Shown here in pieces: positions 23,101-35,039 of a stretch of DNA of 64,000 nucleotides. Below the pieces are notes generated by a model that had not been told where the DNA came from, made no database searches, and saw only the letters and a program-made list of their open reading frames with translations. Position 1 is the stretch's first letter; every line of letters begins with the position of its first letter. Source of the stretch: Cryptomeria japonica (lineage: Eukaryota > Streptophyta > Pinopsida > Cupressales > Cupressaceae); contig NC_081413.1 in the NCBI RefSeq assembly GCF_030272615.1, positions 338,238,802 to 338,302,801 of the forward strand, read 5' to 3'. The position numbers and the translations under genes are program-made.

Positions 23101-23553
23101 ATAATTTTTAACATCTATAGGGTCTATTGTAATATACAAATTCTTATAGCTAATGTAGATCAGAGGTTAAAGGAATTACATGAAAAAATAGCTAATATTG
23201 CTAATTGTTTTGATGGACTAACTTCACTTACAACTTCCATTGATGGACAAATTTTGACCTTGGAGAACCAATTTTTTTCTTTTGAAAAGGAAAGAGACAA
23301 GATCCTTTGGAGAAAAAGCAGTCTTAGAGGTTTGGTGAGTCCAAGATTGGATTCACTTGGTGTACATAAGAGAGAATGTATGGATATGATTGTAAATACC
23401 ACACTGACATAAGTCACTGAGAAAGAAACACTAGAACACTTACTGAGTGGACTTGTATCCATATTTGGAACATTCAAAACTAATTCGGATACCTATGTAC
23501 AGTTGCTAGAGAAAGCTTACTCAGAAATTTTGAGATTGGTGAAGCTCCAGTAA
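23101..23553 (+). pseudogene. Coiled-coil-like reading frame at 3' end of family A
   Basis: About 150 codons in one frame with a single internal TAA at 23410-23412, ending at 23551-23553. Charged helix-forming content: QRLKELHEKIANIANCFDG, ILTLENQFFSFEKERDKI, then VSPRLDSLGVHKRECMDMIV and EHLLSGLVSIFGTFKTNSD. I do not recognise a known domain. It lies about 230 bp upstream of the family A polypurine tract, where pol or an extra gene would end, so it belongs to the element rather than the host. No RT, integrase or protease is seen with it; family A may be a non-autonomous element with its own protein. Confidence 0.5.
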
Positions 23554-23780
23554 AGTATCTGTAATTATTCTTTTCATTATTTTGCTAGTATTTGGCATTG
23601 ATTCCATAGGGGGATTATATGTATGTGAAAAATATGTATGTAATCCTAAGGGGAGGATAGGCAAAGTATATTATTGACAGGGTCAATTAGCTCAAGGGGA
23701 GCATGATTCTTTTTTTCAGTTGAACCAGAAGGGAATCCATTTTTCACATGAGTGTTGTCATCAATGCCAAAGGGGGAGAT
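23554..23780 (+). other. 3' untranslated region and polypurine tracts of family A
   Basis: Purine tracts near 23606-23614 (ATAGGGGGA), 23648-23658 (CTAAGGGGAGG), and CCAAAGGGGGAGAT ending at 23780 against the LTR. CATCAATG at 23759-23766 can pair with CATTGATG at 23817-23824. Confidence 0.65.
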
Positions 23781-24696
23781 TGTTGGAAATTGATACTCAT
23801 TGGAATCATATATTGTCATTGATGGAAACAAGATTCTATTGAAGGCATATGTCAGCATATACCATCATTTGGAGGCATACACCAGTGGATACCAGCATTG
23901 AGTATTCAAGGTCATCACCAACACCGACACCGACATCCAACATTTCTATGAAGACGACATCAGTCTGATCCGAAATGTTTTATTATAAAATCATTTTGTA
24001 ATTATTGTATTGGGCCAACATTGTATATCTTTTATATTGTAAGCCGGCATAAGGCATATTGTTTGTAAGGGTATATAAGTCAGTCTATTAGGTCATTTTG
24101 AGGATGTGACATAGGAGAATAAGAGAAGAATTGTGTGATGTGAAGGATATGTATGTAGATAATTTTGTATGCGAATGTAATATCATGCTATAATTAGTAG
24201 ATGGTTTGTAAAGCATTCTTGGAGGAAGAGGAGATATAGATAGAAGGTTCAGGGTTTATGAACTGGTACAGAACAAAGCTTTAACTGGAACTCTTTTTGG
24301 CATTGCAGATGCATTTTGTGAGTTCACTAGTACTACTTTATTTTAGCAGAAGCTTGTAGTTAGTGATACTCTTTTGTTTTGAGTAGTGTGCTATAGGCAG
24401 TGTGCCTTCCTACACGTGCAATCCCCCCTACTATGTAATATCTTTCATATGGCCAGTGAATTAATATTGTGGGTCACAAATCCCACCGTGGTTTTTCTTA
24501 TTTGAGGTTTTCCACGTATAAATTTTGTGTGTTATGGTGTTCATTCATGTGGTTGGTTTATTTGGTTCATGTTATATATTTCTTCATTTATCAGTTTATA
24601 AGTGTATGTTATAAAAGGTTAAAATCTTGTGTTACCGACAGAACACTGATTCACCCCCCCCACTCTCAGTGTTCTTCAGTTCATTGTATTCCAACA
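23781..24696 (+). repeat. Family A LTR, right copy
   Basis: TGTTGGAAATTG start after a polypurine tract and CCAACA end, about 916 bp. Homologous to 11942-12869. The terminus abuts a copia integrase fragment directly, without a primer site. Confidence 0.8.
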
Positions 24697-26722
24697 CATA
24701 CTTCTACTGTCAGATTTTTCAGAATTTTTGGAAGAAAATGTTACATTAGAAGAGATGATGCATTAGAAAAGTTTGATCATAGAAGTGATGAAGGAATATT
24801 TTTAGGTTATTCTACTAAGAGCAAACAATATAGATGTTATAACAAAATATTGAATAGGATAGTGGAAAGCATAAATGTCAAGGTGGATGTGCATGGCAGT
24901 AATCAAATTAGATCATTTGATTATGGACTAGAAGATGAATCTATCAAACCTAAACCGATAATGCAAGAATTAGTTTAGAACAGTGAACCAGTGACACCGG
25001 TAGCATCAAAAAATTCAACAGTGACAAAGGAACAACGAAATGAGTCAGCAAATCAAGAAACTTCAAAGACTCCCAAGTATGTAAAGCTAAATCATTTTGA
25101 AGATCAAATTATTTGAGATAAAAGGAAAGGTGTGATAACTAGGAGAAGTTTAGTTGCTAAAGAGGTATGTTTAATTTCTCAAATTGAACTAGAATCATTT
25201 ATTGAAGCAAGTAAGGATGAAAATTGGATAAAATCAATAGAAGAGGAATTAGATCAGATTGAAAAGAATAAGACATGGGAACTAGTACCTGGACCTAAAG
25301 ACAAGAACACTATTGGAACTAAATGGGTTTTTCAGGAACAAATTAAATGAGGAAGGTCAAGTGGTAAGGAACAAGACTATATTGGTTTGCAAAGGTTATT
25401 CATAGGAAGAAGGAATTGATTATGGAGAAACATATGCCACAATTGCTAGAATTGAAGCGGTAAGACTTTTTCTTGCTTATGTTGCACACAAGAATTACAA
25501 AGTATATTAGATGGATGTTAAATGTGCATTTCTAAATGGAGATCTTGAAGAGGAAGTTTACATTGAACAACCTAATGGATTTTATTTATCAAAAGACAAG
25601 GACATGGTTTGCAGATTGAAGAAAGCTTTATATGGACTGAAATAGGCCCCTAGAGCATGGTATGCTAGATTGGATAAGTATCTTTAAAAGTTTGGCTTTA
25701 GTAAAGGCAATGTTGATAGTAACTTTTATTACAAAATTGAACATGATGACATATTGAGTATTGAAGTCGTTGTGGATGATGTCATTTTTGGAGGAGAAGA
25801 AGGTCTATGCACAAAATTTATTAATGATATAAAGAATGAATTTGAAATGTCTATGATTGGTGAGATGAAATTTTTCTTAGGTTTGCAGATTACTCATACT
25901 GATAAAGGTATTTTTATTTTTCAAACTAAGTATGTGAAGGAGTTACTTAAGAAATTTAGACTTGAGAATTCTAAACCTATCGGTACTCCTATGATAACCA
26001 GTTGCAAATTGTCAAAGGATGATGAATCACCTAAAGTGAATCCGAGCAGATACAAATCAATGATTGGTGGTTTGTTGTACCTAAATCAAACAAGACATGA
26101 TATAATGAATGCTATTTGTATTGCTTCTAGATTTTAGGTAGATCCTAGAGAAACTCATGATAGTGTTGTCAAGAGAATATTCAGATATTTGGCAAGTACA
26201 AGAGACTTTGGGTTATGGTATCCAAAGAATAATGACTTCACATTATGTGCATATACAGATTTTGATTGGGCATGAGATGTGGATGACTAGAAGATAATTA
26301 CTGGTGGTGCATTCTTTCTTGGGAAGAAGTTGGTTTCATTGCTTAGTAAGAAACAATCATGCACTTCATTGTCTATAGCTGAAGTAGAATATGTTTCAGC
26401 TACTACCAACTGTACTCATATTTTATGGATGAAATAGATGTTAAAGGAAATAAGGCTAAATTATGATGAGCCTATTGTTATTCACTTTGATAATACTACT
26501 GCTATTGATATGTCAAATAATTTGGTATTTCATTCCAAATCAAATGACATTTCTATAAGGTATAATTTCTTGAAGGAAAAGGTTGAAGCAAAGGAAGTCA
26601 GATTAGTTTATGTGCCTAAAAAGGAAAAGATTGTAGATATTCTAATGAAACCATTGCCTAAAGACACTTTTGAATATCTCATAGATCAGTTGGGGGTTAC
26701 CAGCCCTCCAAAAGAGTCTTAG
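24697..26722 (+). pseudogene. 5'-truncated copia pol (integrase end, RT, RNase H)
   Basis: The fragment starts in the region just after the integrase core (RFFRIFGRKCYIRRD, EKFDHRSDEGIFLGYS; 24697-24978). RT starts at about 25080: SLVAKEVCLISQIE, then KTWELVPGPKDKNTIGTKW to a frameshift near 25340. The RT middle carries several stops (TAG near 25508 and 25642). 25754-26137 is open with VEVVVDDVIFGGEEG-like catalytic loop, both Asp present. RNase H runs from 26138 with TAG near 26137, 26287 and 26436, and is open at 26438-26722, ending KPLPKDTFEYLIDQLG. Gag, protease and the integrase core are missing. Confidence 0.82.
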
Positions 26723-26998
26723 AGATGAAAGGATGCATCAATTCGGTGAGCTTATCAGACATACTTTTCTTATCCGGGTTGATGAAGATGGTGCTACTTC
26801 TCAAGGGGATTAGTTAGCCATTTGGTTTAGTATTCTTGATTTGGTATCTGTCCTTTTTCATTGATGTCAAAGGGGGAGAAGGTAGTCATGTAAAAAAAAT
26901 TGCTAGATCTTTTGATGGTGTTTTGGAGATTGTTGGCATTCCTTGGCACTTGGACATTTTTCACATTCAGTGTTGGCATCAATGCCAAAGGGGGAGAT
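26723..26998 (+). other. 3' untranslated region and polypurine tracts of truncated copia
   Basis: Purine tracts at 26803-26811, 26867-26880 (TCAAAGGGGGAGAAG) and 26986-26998 (CCAAAGGGGGAGAT). CATTGATG at 26859-26866, CATCAATG at 26977-26984 and CATTGATG at 27033-27040 form the repeated pairing set seen in the other families. Confidence 0.65.
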
Positions 26999-28247
26999 TA
27001 TTGGCAATATGTTGGATATGGTTAAGTGTTGTCATTGATGTCAGCACTGTATCCCAGTTGGAGACTATCTCAGTTGGATCTATCTTGGTTAGTCTTGGTG
27101 ATATTCTTGGTCTTGGCTATGATTATGTTCTGGTATGATCAGACCTCTGGAATCGGTTTTGGATGCTTATTATTATGGTTACATGCTTGCTATATTCTGG
27201 TGGTTTTATGATTTGGTTATTTATTTTGGTATTTCTAGTTACCAGTTGGTTTGTGCCTTTACCGGCTACCTTTTGGCTTTACCGACTTCTAGTGTTCCCA
27301 ATTAGCTTTATTGGTATGCTATTTTGGTGACTTGGTCAGTGGATTTTGGGTCTGACTTATTGAATCAGTTTGTATCATGTTGTTGGTACTTCTTGATCAT
27401 ATCTTGAGTGTTTTATGACTTTACATTGGATGGTATGTTGTTTTGGTGGTCCTATTTGGATCCGGTTAAACTTTCACCGACGGTTTCTACCGACAAGTGA
27501 AGCATGTTGGATTTTGGTCTTAGCGGAATTCGCGGTGGATATAATTATTTGGTTACTTGATTTAGTTCCATGCTATGTAATGTAAATCATAATATTAGTC
27601 TGGTGGTATCATGTGATGTATTTTTTGTAACTATGGGTTTATGGGTTTAGGGTTTAGCTGACCTTGTCAATAAGGTTGATGATCTGTATTTATAGGTGAC
27701 TTATTCATGTAATTGGTCATGATTTGATGGTTATGGTTGGTTAAGTCTACATTATCAGAGAAAGGATTATGTGTGAATAAAGTTATATCATTCAGGAGAA
27801 GGTTGGAAATGTTTTGTATTGCAGAGCAGACATCAATGATTAACTGGAACTGTATCAGGTATTAGTAAATACTATTTTCATAGTTCATTGAATTCTGGAT
27901 TGTAGTCTGATGCTTTTATAAGTCAGTGACACTTCCCTTTGTCATGAGGAGTGTGCTCTAGGTTGTTGTCCTTTTTGCAAGTGCATACCCCTTTGTAACT
28001 ATTCATAATACTACTGTAGAGCATTCATGTGATTGTGGGTAGGGTTTCCCACCATGTTTTTCCCTTTCTGGGTTTTCCACATCAAAATATTGGTGTTATG
28101 TGTGTTGTTCTTTCATGATATATCTTTCATTGTGTTATGCTCCAGTATAAGGTTTATAATTGAATTGATTGGTGTTGTTGTTAGTAAACCGATTCACCAC
28201 ACACCCCCCCGGGGTTAGTTTACTGTTGGTATCAGTGCATTCCAATA
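26999..28247 (+). repeat. 3' LTR of truncated copia
   Basis: Starts TATTGGCAATATG (TG terminus changed to TA) after the tract and ends near TTCCAATA (CA changed to TA), about 1249 bp. It contains the conserved block GGGTTTCCCACCATGTTTTTC near 28045 and GGTTTTCCACAT, and a C-tract at about 28203-28210. It differs from the other LTR families outside these blocks. Confidence 0.7.
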
Positions 28248-30435
28248 TGTTGCTTGAGAATTGAATGCCTCATGAGATAACATAAGTTTGGAGAACCAAG
28301 TGGTCTCCATCTGTCCACGTGTTGGTAGCTCAGTGATTTTCTTATTTTTTGTTGTGTTCATGTGGACCCATCATGTATGAGCAGGCATCCTGCTATCCTA
28401 CGGTGAGTTAGAAGGTAGCCAAATGACCCTATGGGATAACGAAGTCAAAGGGAAATGGTGTATCCTGCTATCCCACACCATAGAAGGTTGGATAGAAAGA
28501 ACTCATGGGATAATAAAAATCAAAGGAGCTCAAGGCTTCCCACTATCCCGCGTCAAGAAGGATGAAAGAGAGGTTACCTTGTTGGATAACATAAAAAGAT
28601 AAACAAAAGATGTCTCCCGCCATCTCGGAGGAGACAAGGATAATGTCAGTAGACCCGAGGGATAAGAAAAAGTGAAAGATACTAAGGAAACCCTTAGCCT
28701 AAGAGGGTTCACAACAGTAAGGAAATTGTTGCGGGATAAGAGTATAAAGGAAAAAGATAGTTTTCCTTATCCTGCACATCTTTGCGAGGATAAGGAAAGG
28801 GTTGTGGGACAAGAAAATTATTGTCAAGGAAAGACAAAGCTTATCTCGTGTGGTCTTTAGAGGACCAAATAAACCTTAACTTGTGTCAGCTAAGAGACCA
28901 TGTTGATGTGGTGCGGGATAACAAAGAAAGAGGAAAAGCTACTTGAGAATAACAAAAGCTTATCTCGCATAGATCATGCATGAATTTCAATGGCTTCGAG
29001 CATCTCGAGAGTCCACATGGGAATTGACCAAGTTCTTGACCTGACAATGTGGCATGCAAGGATCAAATCAGAAGACACTTGTCAAAAATATCAATGGTTA
29101 ATTTATTGACATATTTGAATATTGTGACCAACATTACAACCATGTCTGCAAGTCAATAGACTCAAAGCTCCACATAGACAATTGACCAAGTGACTTAGAT
29201 ACTAAATAAGAAGATGTCCGCATGTTGATAGGCAAAATGATCTATGTGGAGGCCAATCGACCTTGACCATCTGATATGGATGAAGAATATGAAGACATGA
29301 GGCTCTATGATGAATAGAGAAAGAATCTGTTATGATGAAGTTGATAATGATAGATTTCAGTATGGTAGTTGTTGATCTTATCTGGGTAGGTTAACAGAGG
29401 ATGGAGAATGCATTAATGGTGACTGAGTTGCAGATGGTTGATGGGCTCTAGGAAATTGATAGAGGCAAAATCAGATCTACTAGAATTTCTCGAGTCCCCT
29501 CTGTAAGAAAATTTGAAACCTCTATTGCATATGGAGAGGACAACAAGAGAATAGAATTCCAAAAAAACATATAACAAGGTTTCTACAGAACCTTTTACAT
29601 TTTAAGCTTATCCAAAGCTCAGGTGGGTATACCTCTTCTGAATACTTTCACAATTTTAATATGAGATCCATAGCAAACCAATGCTAAAAACCTATGAACC
29701 TCATCACTTCAATAATACTGAAAAATTAAAATAAAATATGTGTTCATTTTCAGTCTTGACCCCAAGAAAGATAGAAAAAACTCCACAACTGATATCAGTG
29801 CCTTATCCAGGCTACAAAGTCACCCAATTTAAACAAGAGTTCCAAATATAGACATTCTCATACATCTCATCACTTCAGCTTTCATTAACCTAATATATGT
29901 CTGACATATATATAAGTTCTTTCCCTTTAAGCTAAAATCGTTTATCAAATTCAAAGCAGCAAACAATTGATTTACTAACAGAGATATTTCACGTATATTT
30001 AATTCCTCTCCTAAAGAGAAAAGCCTAAAACATATCTGTAAGATTGCATTGCAATCCCTAATCAATCAAATAACCCTAAATTATTCAAAAGAAACCAGTA
30101 AATTAATGAATGCACACTAGAAGACAATGAAGATTTAGGCTCAAAAAGCTTTGATCTATTTATTAATAATCATTTTTTGAAAGTCTTACATAACTCAAGG
30201 TGAATTCTAAAAGAACCAGAAAACCTTAGATATATTTCAATAGAGTTTCTTTACAAACTCTTGTGATGATTTATTCCTAAAGTCCTGGTATCCATTTATA
30301 ATGATATGGATGCAAACAAGCTTCAGACTTCCCTAGGAAAAGTTTGTTACAACCATGATTCCCGCTGAAAAGAAATTACAATCATTTCATTCCTAACGAC
30401 TTTGAAGTTTGTTATTCCACTGCAACATCTTCTAA
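28248..30435 (+). other. Non-coding stretch with repeated GATAAG words
   Basis: No recognisable gene. Between about 28390 and 28980 the word GGATAA(G/C) or its complement TTATCC(C/T) occurs a dozen or so times in both orientations (for example GCGGGATAAG, TGCTATCCCAC, CCTTATCCTGC). From 28990 to 29300 the sequence has LTR-like phrases (AATTGACCAAG, GGCATGCAAGGATCAAATC). The part from 29640 to 30435 presumably includes the 3' untranslated region of the minus-strand frame that follows. Confidence 0.45.
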
Positions 30436-33400
30436 CTATTCTTGAACCTCCACTTCTTGCACTGCATACTTGTTTTTTCACTCTTGGAACACATCATCAC
30501 TAGGCCAGGAGAAGTTAACAATTTTCTTCTTCAGTTTATTCAACCTTTTCCATGTGTTTCTTAATTGCTTAACCTCTATCTCTAAAAAACCATAATGTGA
30601 CTTCATTTTCTCAATTTCTTCAATAGTCCGAATAAATAAAGATGTGTCACATGTATTGATGACTTCATTTATCCGTTGAGACAAGTTATATCCTAGCTCA
30701 TCAAGCCACACCTTTTCATCTTTCAACTGACTTGAAATAACAAAACCCCTAGGAAATAGTTCAAACTTATGGTTAGCATATTCTTTTCTGCACAAGTTGG
30801 CCTTTCTCTCTACATTAGCTCTTCCTTCTGCTAACTTGGACATGCTTTTCACTAACTTACAACTGGATTTAATATTTGCATCAGCCTCTGCCTCTTCATA
30901 AGATGAACACATAAGTTCCAAATCCACCTCTCTAGGCATCCACTTATTCAAAATTGGCTCCAGAGTAGCCTTGTCTTCTTTCAGATCAATCAACATGTTC
31001 AAAATTATTTTCATATAAATGTGCACAATAGAAGCTCCTAGTGTGTCAACAAACTTCAAGATTGTATCTATGACCTTTTCCTCATACTTACTTGGAAACA
31101 GGGCCTGAGCCTGCTTCAACTTTTCCACTTCATCTTGTATGGTCTTAGTTGATTGAAAAGAAGAATTCATAGGAGAAGGGGGGAATTCAATGACTGGACT
31201 CGTGGATGGAGGTTTTGTTGGAGAGGAGACAATCACTAAAGTAGAAGATTCACCTTTTTGTTATTGCCCTGGTAATTGATTCTTCAACTTGGCAATGATG
31301 CTATCATTGTGGGCTATCTCCCCTTTTGCCTCATTATAAGCCTTTAGAATCATCTCTAATTTTACCTCGAGATCAACTTTTCCCTTGGCTTCCTTCTCGG
31401 CTACTGCCACACTGAATTTTGTTGATTCCAAAATTGTGTTGGTAGCTTCTACTTCACCTGTGTCCTGCACTCTTTTCACAATCATACCTTCAAGGTAGCT
31501 GGACCCTGAAGTGTCCTTCCTCTTTCTGCTCTCATCCCTCTTTAGAGACCACATGACCAAAGGAGCATGGTCCTTGCTAAATGTCACTCCTTCCAAGGGC
31601 TTTGTTTCTTTCCTTACTGCTTCAAGCACTAGTACATCTTCTATATCCCACTCAGGAAGAATTAGGACACCAACATTTCCTACCATTTCTCTCCCCTGCT
31701 CAAGAGTAATGGTTTTGAATTTTGTCATCATTTGTTGTTTTACCTCTTCCTCCACTACAGATGCATCTTTGTGGGGCTGTTCAATTTTCCTCTTTTCACA
31801 TTTGGCTTTGAATTTTTCAATATTTTGCTTCCAAACAAATTGCATGAAAGATCCTATTGTAACAAAATTATTATCAGCCAAGAATTCTTCACTGGACTAT
31901 TTGATGATAGGGTCTAACTCTTTTCCTTTAAACTCCTCTGCAGTCAAATCCATTTCAGCACTTGGTGGCTCTTCAGGCATCCCTTCTTGTACTTCTTCAT
32001 AAGTATAGGCAATCTCCCCAAGACTTCCTAACTGAAATAATTTCTCAGCCATTGCATGTTAATCTCACACATGGATTGGGGATTGGGATGGATAGCATAA
32101 AGACTCACCTGTTTGCACCTCTTTTCCCATCCTTTTCCTTTTAGGGGAGTCTTGGATTTCAACTACATCTTCTATTCCTCTTTTCCCCTTTGAAGTAGAA
32201 GGCTCACCCCTGACTGGCACTAGCACACTGTATTTTAGCCTCTTGTGCATCACATATTCACCTAGAGGGATGGCCTTAGAAAAGGGAGGCTTGGCTAGAA
32301 CCAACTTAGCCTTTTCAGTATCATTTTTCAATATAACTTCCCTTTTCTCCTTTAAGGTCTGCATTAAATCTTCAAAATAAAGTATCAAGAATTTAGCCTT
32401 TTCCTCAAAGGGAGTAAAACTAGACAAAGTGTCATAACCAATATCAAATTGGTGGATAAAATCAAGAGCCCTTTTATATGCTATCCATTTTTCCTTTCTC
32501 AATTCCTGTTCATCTAGGTTGAATTGATTTCTAATCAGATCCTCAAGAAAATGTAACTGCTATGGTTTGCCTTTACATACAGCTCTCTTCTTGAACATAC
32601 CATTAAAGAAGTGTTCAAGGTCAGCAAACCTTGACACTACAATAGACAACCTGTGTGGCTAAAAGAAATCATCAAAATGTTTCCAACCACCCTTGGTGAT
32701 TACAAATTGATGTGCAATGGTGACAGTTGGGAAAATTGTCCCTTTCCCCCTATTTGTTAATTCTACTTCTTGCAAACCTCTGATTTGCCTCGGGACCTCT
32801 ACAATTCCTATCTTCAATGGGACTTGATAGGGGAGAAAATATGGAGTTCCTCTGAAACCATAAACTCTGAACATAGTAGAGACAGGGTACATGTATATAT
32901 CCCCAGGTAGTTGTGAACAATCTTAATATCTTGAGAAAATTCCATAGGCCTAAGGAATTCAAGGAGAGCTTTAGGAATTCTAGGGTTTTGTGGGCACAAG
33001 AGGATCCTAATCCTAGATGTAAAACATCTATCAAACTTCAAATAACTTGCATCCTCTCTATCCCAAGACAAAATTATGCTCCATAATTGAACAGGCATCT
33101 CCTCATCATCCTTTCCCTTAATCAGGTCCATTTCATTAGCAAAATAATCAGCACCTTTGAATAAAAACATGTGCATAAGAAGGGAATACCATCCAAAAGG
33201 TCTATCTACCTTAGCATTTTTTATCCCCATCACCCCTTCATGAATAGCATCAGTGAGATAAGGTGCAAAGTCAAAAGTTACTACCAGAGATGGGTTCAAA
33301 ATCTGTGCTAACATGAGTATGTAGTGGGTTGGCGTGGTTGTTTCAGCATCTTCCCCAAAAATATGACATAGGGACCAATACATCCCTTTAGCCCTTAAAG

Positions 33401-34005
33401 TAAATAGATTTAGAGAGAAAGGTTCCATGGTGCTAGGGCCTACAATAGTCAGTCCTCCTATTTTGACAAAAAAACTCTTTCAAAGGGCCACTCCTGAGCT
33501 GATCTCTCTGCACATCATAGACCTATGCAAGTGTTTCAAAATTCATGGGCTCTAAATAATTCGACACCTCACTGAGTCTAAATAATTTCCCAAACTAATC
33601 ATCATTTATCTCAATTAAAGATCCCCCATTTACATTTCTAACACACTTGGCAACAGGATCATAGTTATTTGCAATCTTGGTTAACAGGTCCACATCCATG
33701 AAAACCCCAGGGACTATGAGCTTTCCAACATCTAAATCCCATATACTATTCATTGGAGCAGGGGAATTTCTCTGGCCAAAACCCACATTGAAGAGTCCCA
33801 AACCTGATATCCCTATTTATGAATCCCTTAACTAGTTCCCTTTGTCATACAAACTGTCGCCAATTCTCAGACGGGGAGCCTTGGGTACCAAATCTTTCAT
33901 TTTAGCTGCGGCATTAGTAGACATAGTTAATTGTTCTAAAAAGTCATCACAAATGGCTCTCTCCTGGTAATTAACCTTCCCTGTGAAATATCTTCACGGT
34001 GCCAT
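30436..34005 (-). pseudogene. Long repeat-associated protein gene, unrecognised
   Basis: Reading on the minus strand from an ATG near 34003 (RYFTGKVNYQERAICDD soon after) to about 30436, near 1190 codons. Pieces at 32892, 32502, 31881 and 31236 downward are all in one frame; one frameshift near 32905 joins them to the open piece 33428-32814, and there are only a few stops (for example about 32656, 32560, 31881 and 31258). The N-terminal half is globular (FGWYSLLMHMFLFKGADYF, QLWSIILSWDREDASYLKF). Then a basic, nuclear-signal-like PKRKRMGKE near 32115, a Glu/Lys-rich region and helical C-terminal segments (31236-30478). I do not recognise the family. A weak primer-site match upstream on the same strand and the repeat surroundings suggest a non-autonomous LTR element rather than a host gene. 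Confidence 0.5.
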
Positions 34006-34061
34006 CTCAGAATTAAGTTATTTCAACTATAACTTAAACAAACCTCTCAGAAATCAAGCAC

Positions 34062-34073
34062 CCAGTGATACCA
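34062..34073 (-). other. Possible primer binding site (minus strand)
   Basis: On the minus strand this reads TGGTATCACTGG; the first 8 bases match the initiator-Met primer site. It lies about 60 bp upstream of the start of the long minus-strand frame, the place expected in an LTR element. Confidence 0.3.
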
Positions 34074-34299
34074 ATTCAAACTGTAATTGTCAAACAATAT
34101 GCAGAAACTTACTTTTTGCTTGAAGAAATTTTCTCTGTGCACCGGTTCCTCTGCAAGACTCTTCGAAATGATGCCAAAGTTTGAGCTGATGCGAAGCTTA
34201 TTACGACAACTAAGCATTGAATAGAAACATTAATCCACATGCTTCAGAAATCAATTTGCAATTGAATTTGAAATATGGCTCCAACGGACCACAAGGAAT

Positions 34300-35039
34300 T
34301 TTCTAAGTGTCTTGCCTTTTCACTATTTTGTGAAAGATAAAAACCTTGCATCTTTTCATTGCAAAATAACACCATCCATCGGATCTTGAAAAACATGCAC
34401 ATTCTTTACCTTACCTTGGTCATCCTACTTAGAAATGGGCCGCACCTTCCTTTCGCTATTTCACAAAGCATAAATCTCATGCATCTTTTCCATGCAAAAT
34501 AGCACTGACCATTGGATCTTCTATCATCTGCTTGACTGTTATTCTCCACGTTGACCGCTAGTCTATTTAACTAACCACATGAAATCGTCACTACTAAAGG
34601 TTTTTGGTATTTCGTAAAGGTTAATTGCCTAGCATCTTCACCATGTGAAACAACGAGCATCGTTGGATCAATTTTAAGATGCGCAACTTTTAACTCCTTT
34701 AACCTCAAAGTGGGCCCTCTACGTGGAATCCACTTGTCCTACCAATTTTTGGCAAATAGCCCCCATGTGTTGGCCATTCATTCTCTCAAGAACTCTGTTG
34801 GTCTCCACATATGAACTTCCACGTGTCTTATCTAGCCATGGATTTCATCAATATTGCCGATTAATCAAATGGGCCCCTTGCGATCCATTTGGAGCCATGT
34901 GTCCTACTTATAGATCACTCTTTGCCTTAGCCAGATATCCAGCTATATTGCCACCTCATCTGCCGCGTAACCACCAGTTCCTTTTTGCTATTTTGCGAAG
35001 AGTAAACTTCATGTTGCTTTGGGCTATGAAACAACGTGT
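34300..35039. repeat. Tandem repeat of about 125-150 bp, left part
   Basis: Repeats of a module with CTATTTCACAAAG-type and TTGCGAAGAGTAAACTTCAT-type phrases, then CATCTTTTCCATGCAAAATAGCAC, then a (G)ACC(A/G)TTGGATC word. The GGATC word occurs near 34380, 34512 and 34662; the last, incomplete unit ends at GAAACAACGTGT where a copia inserted. The stretch 34690-34970 is a diverged part with CACGTG and TGGGCCC words. It may be an LTR of the minus-strand element on either side. Confidence 0.55.

Noticed and set aside
11942..24696. Calling 11942-24696 one element with a nested gypsy insertion
   Set aside because: Flanking pentamers differ (GTTCT and CATAC), gypsy LTRs are not seen on both sides and the internal parts cannot be joined with confidence.
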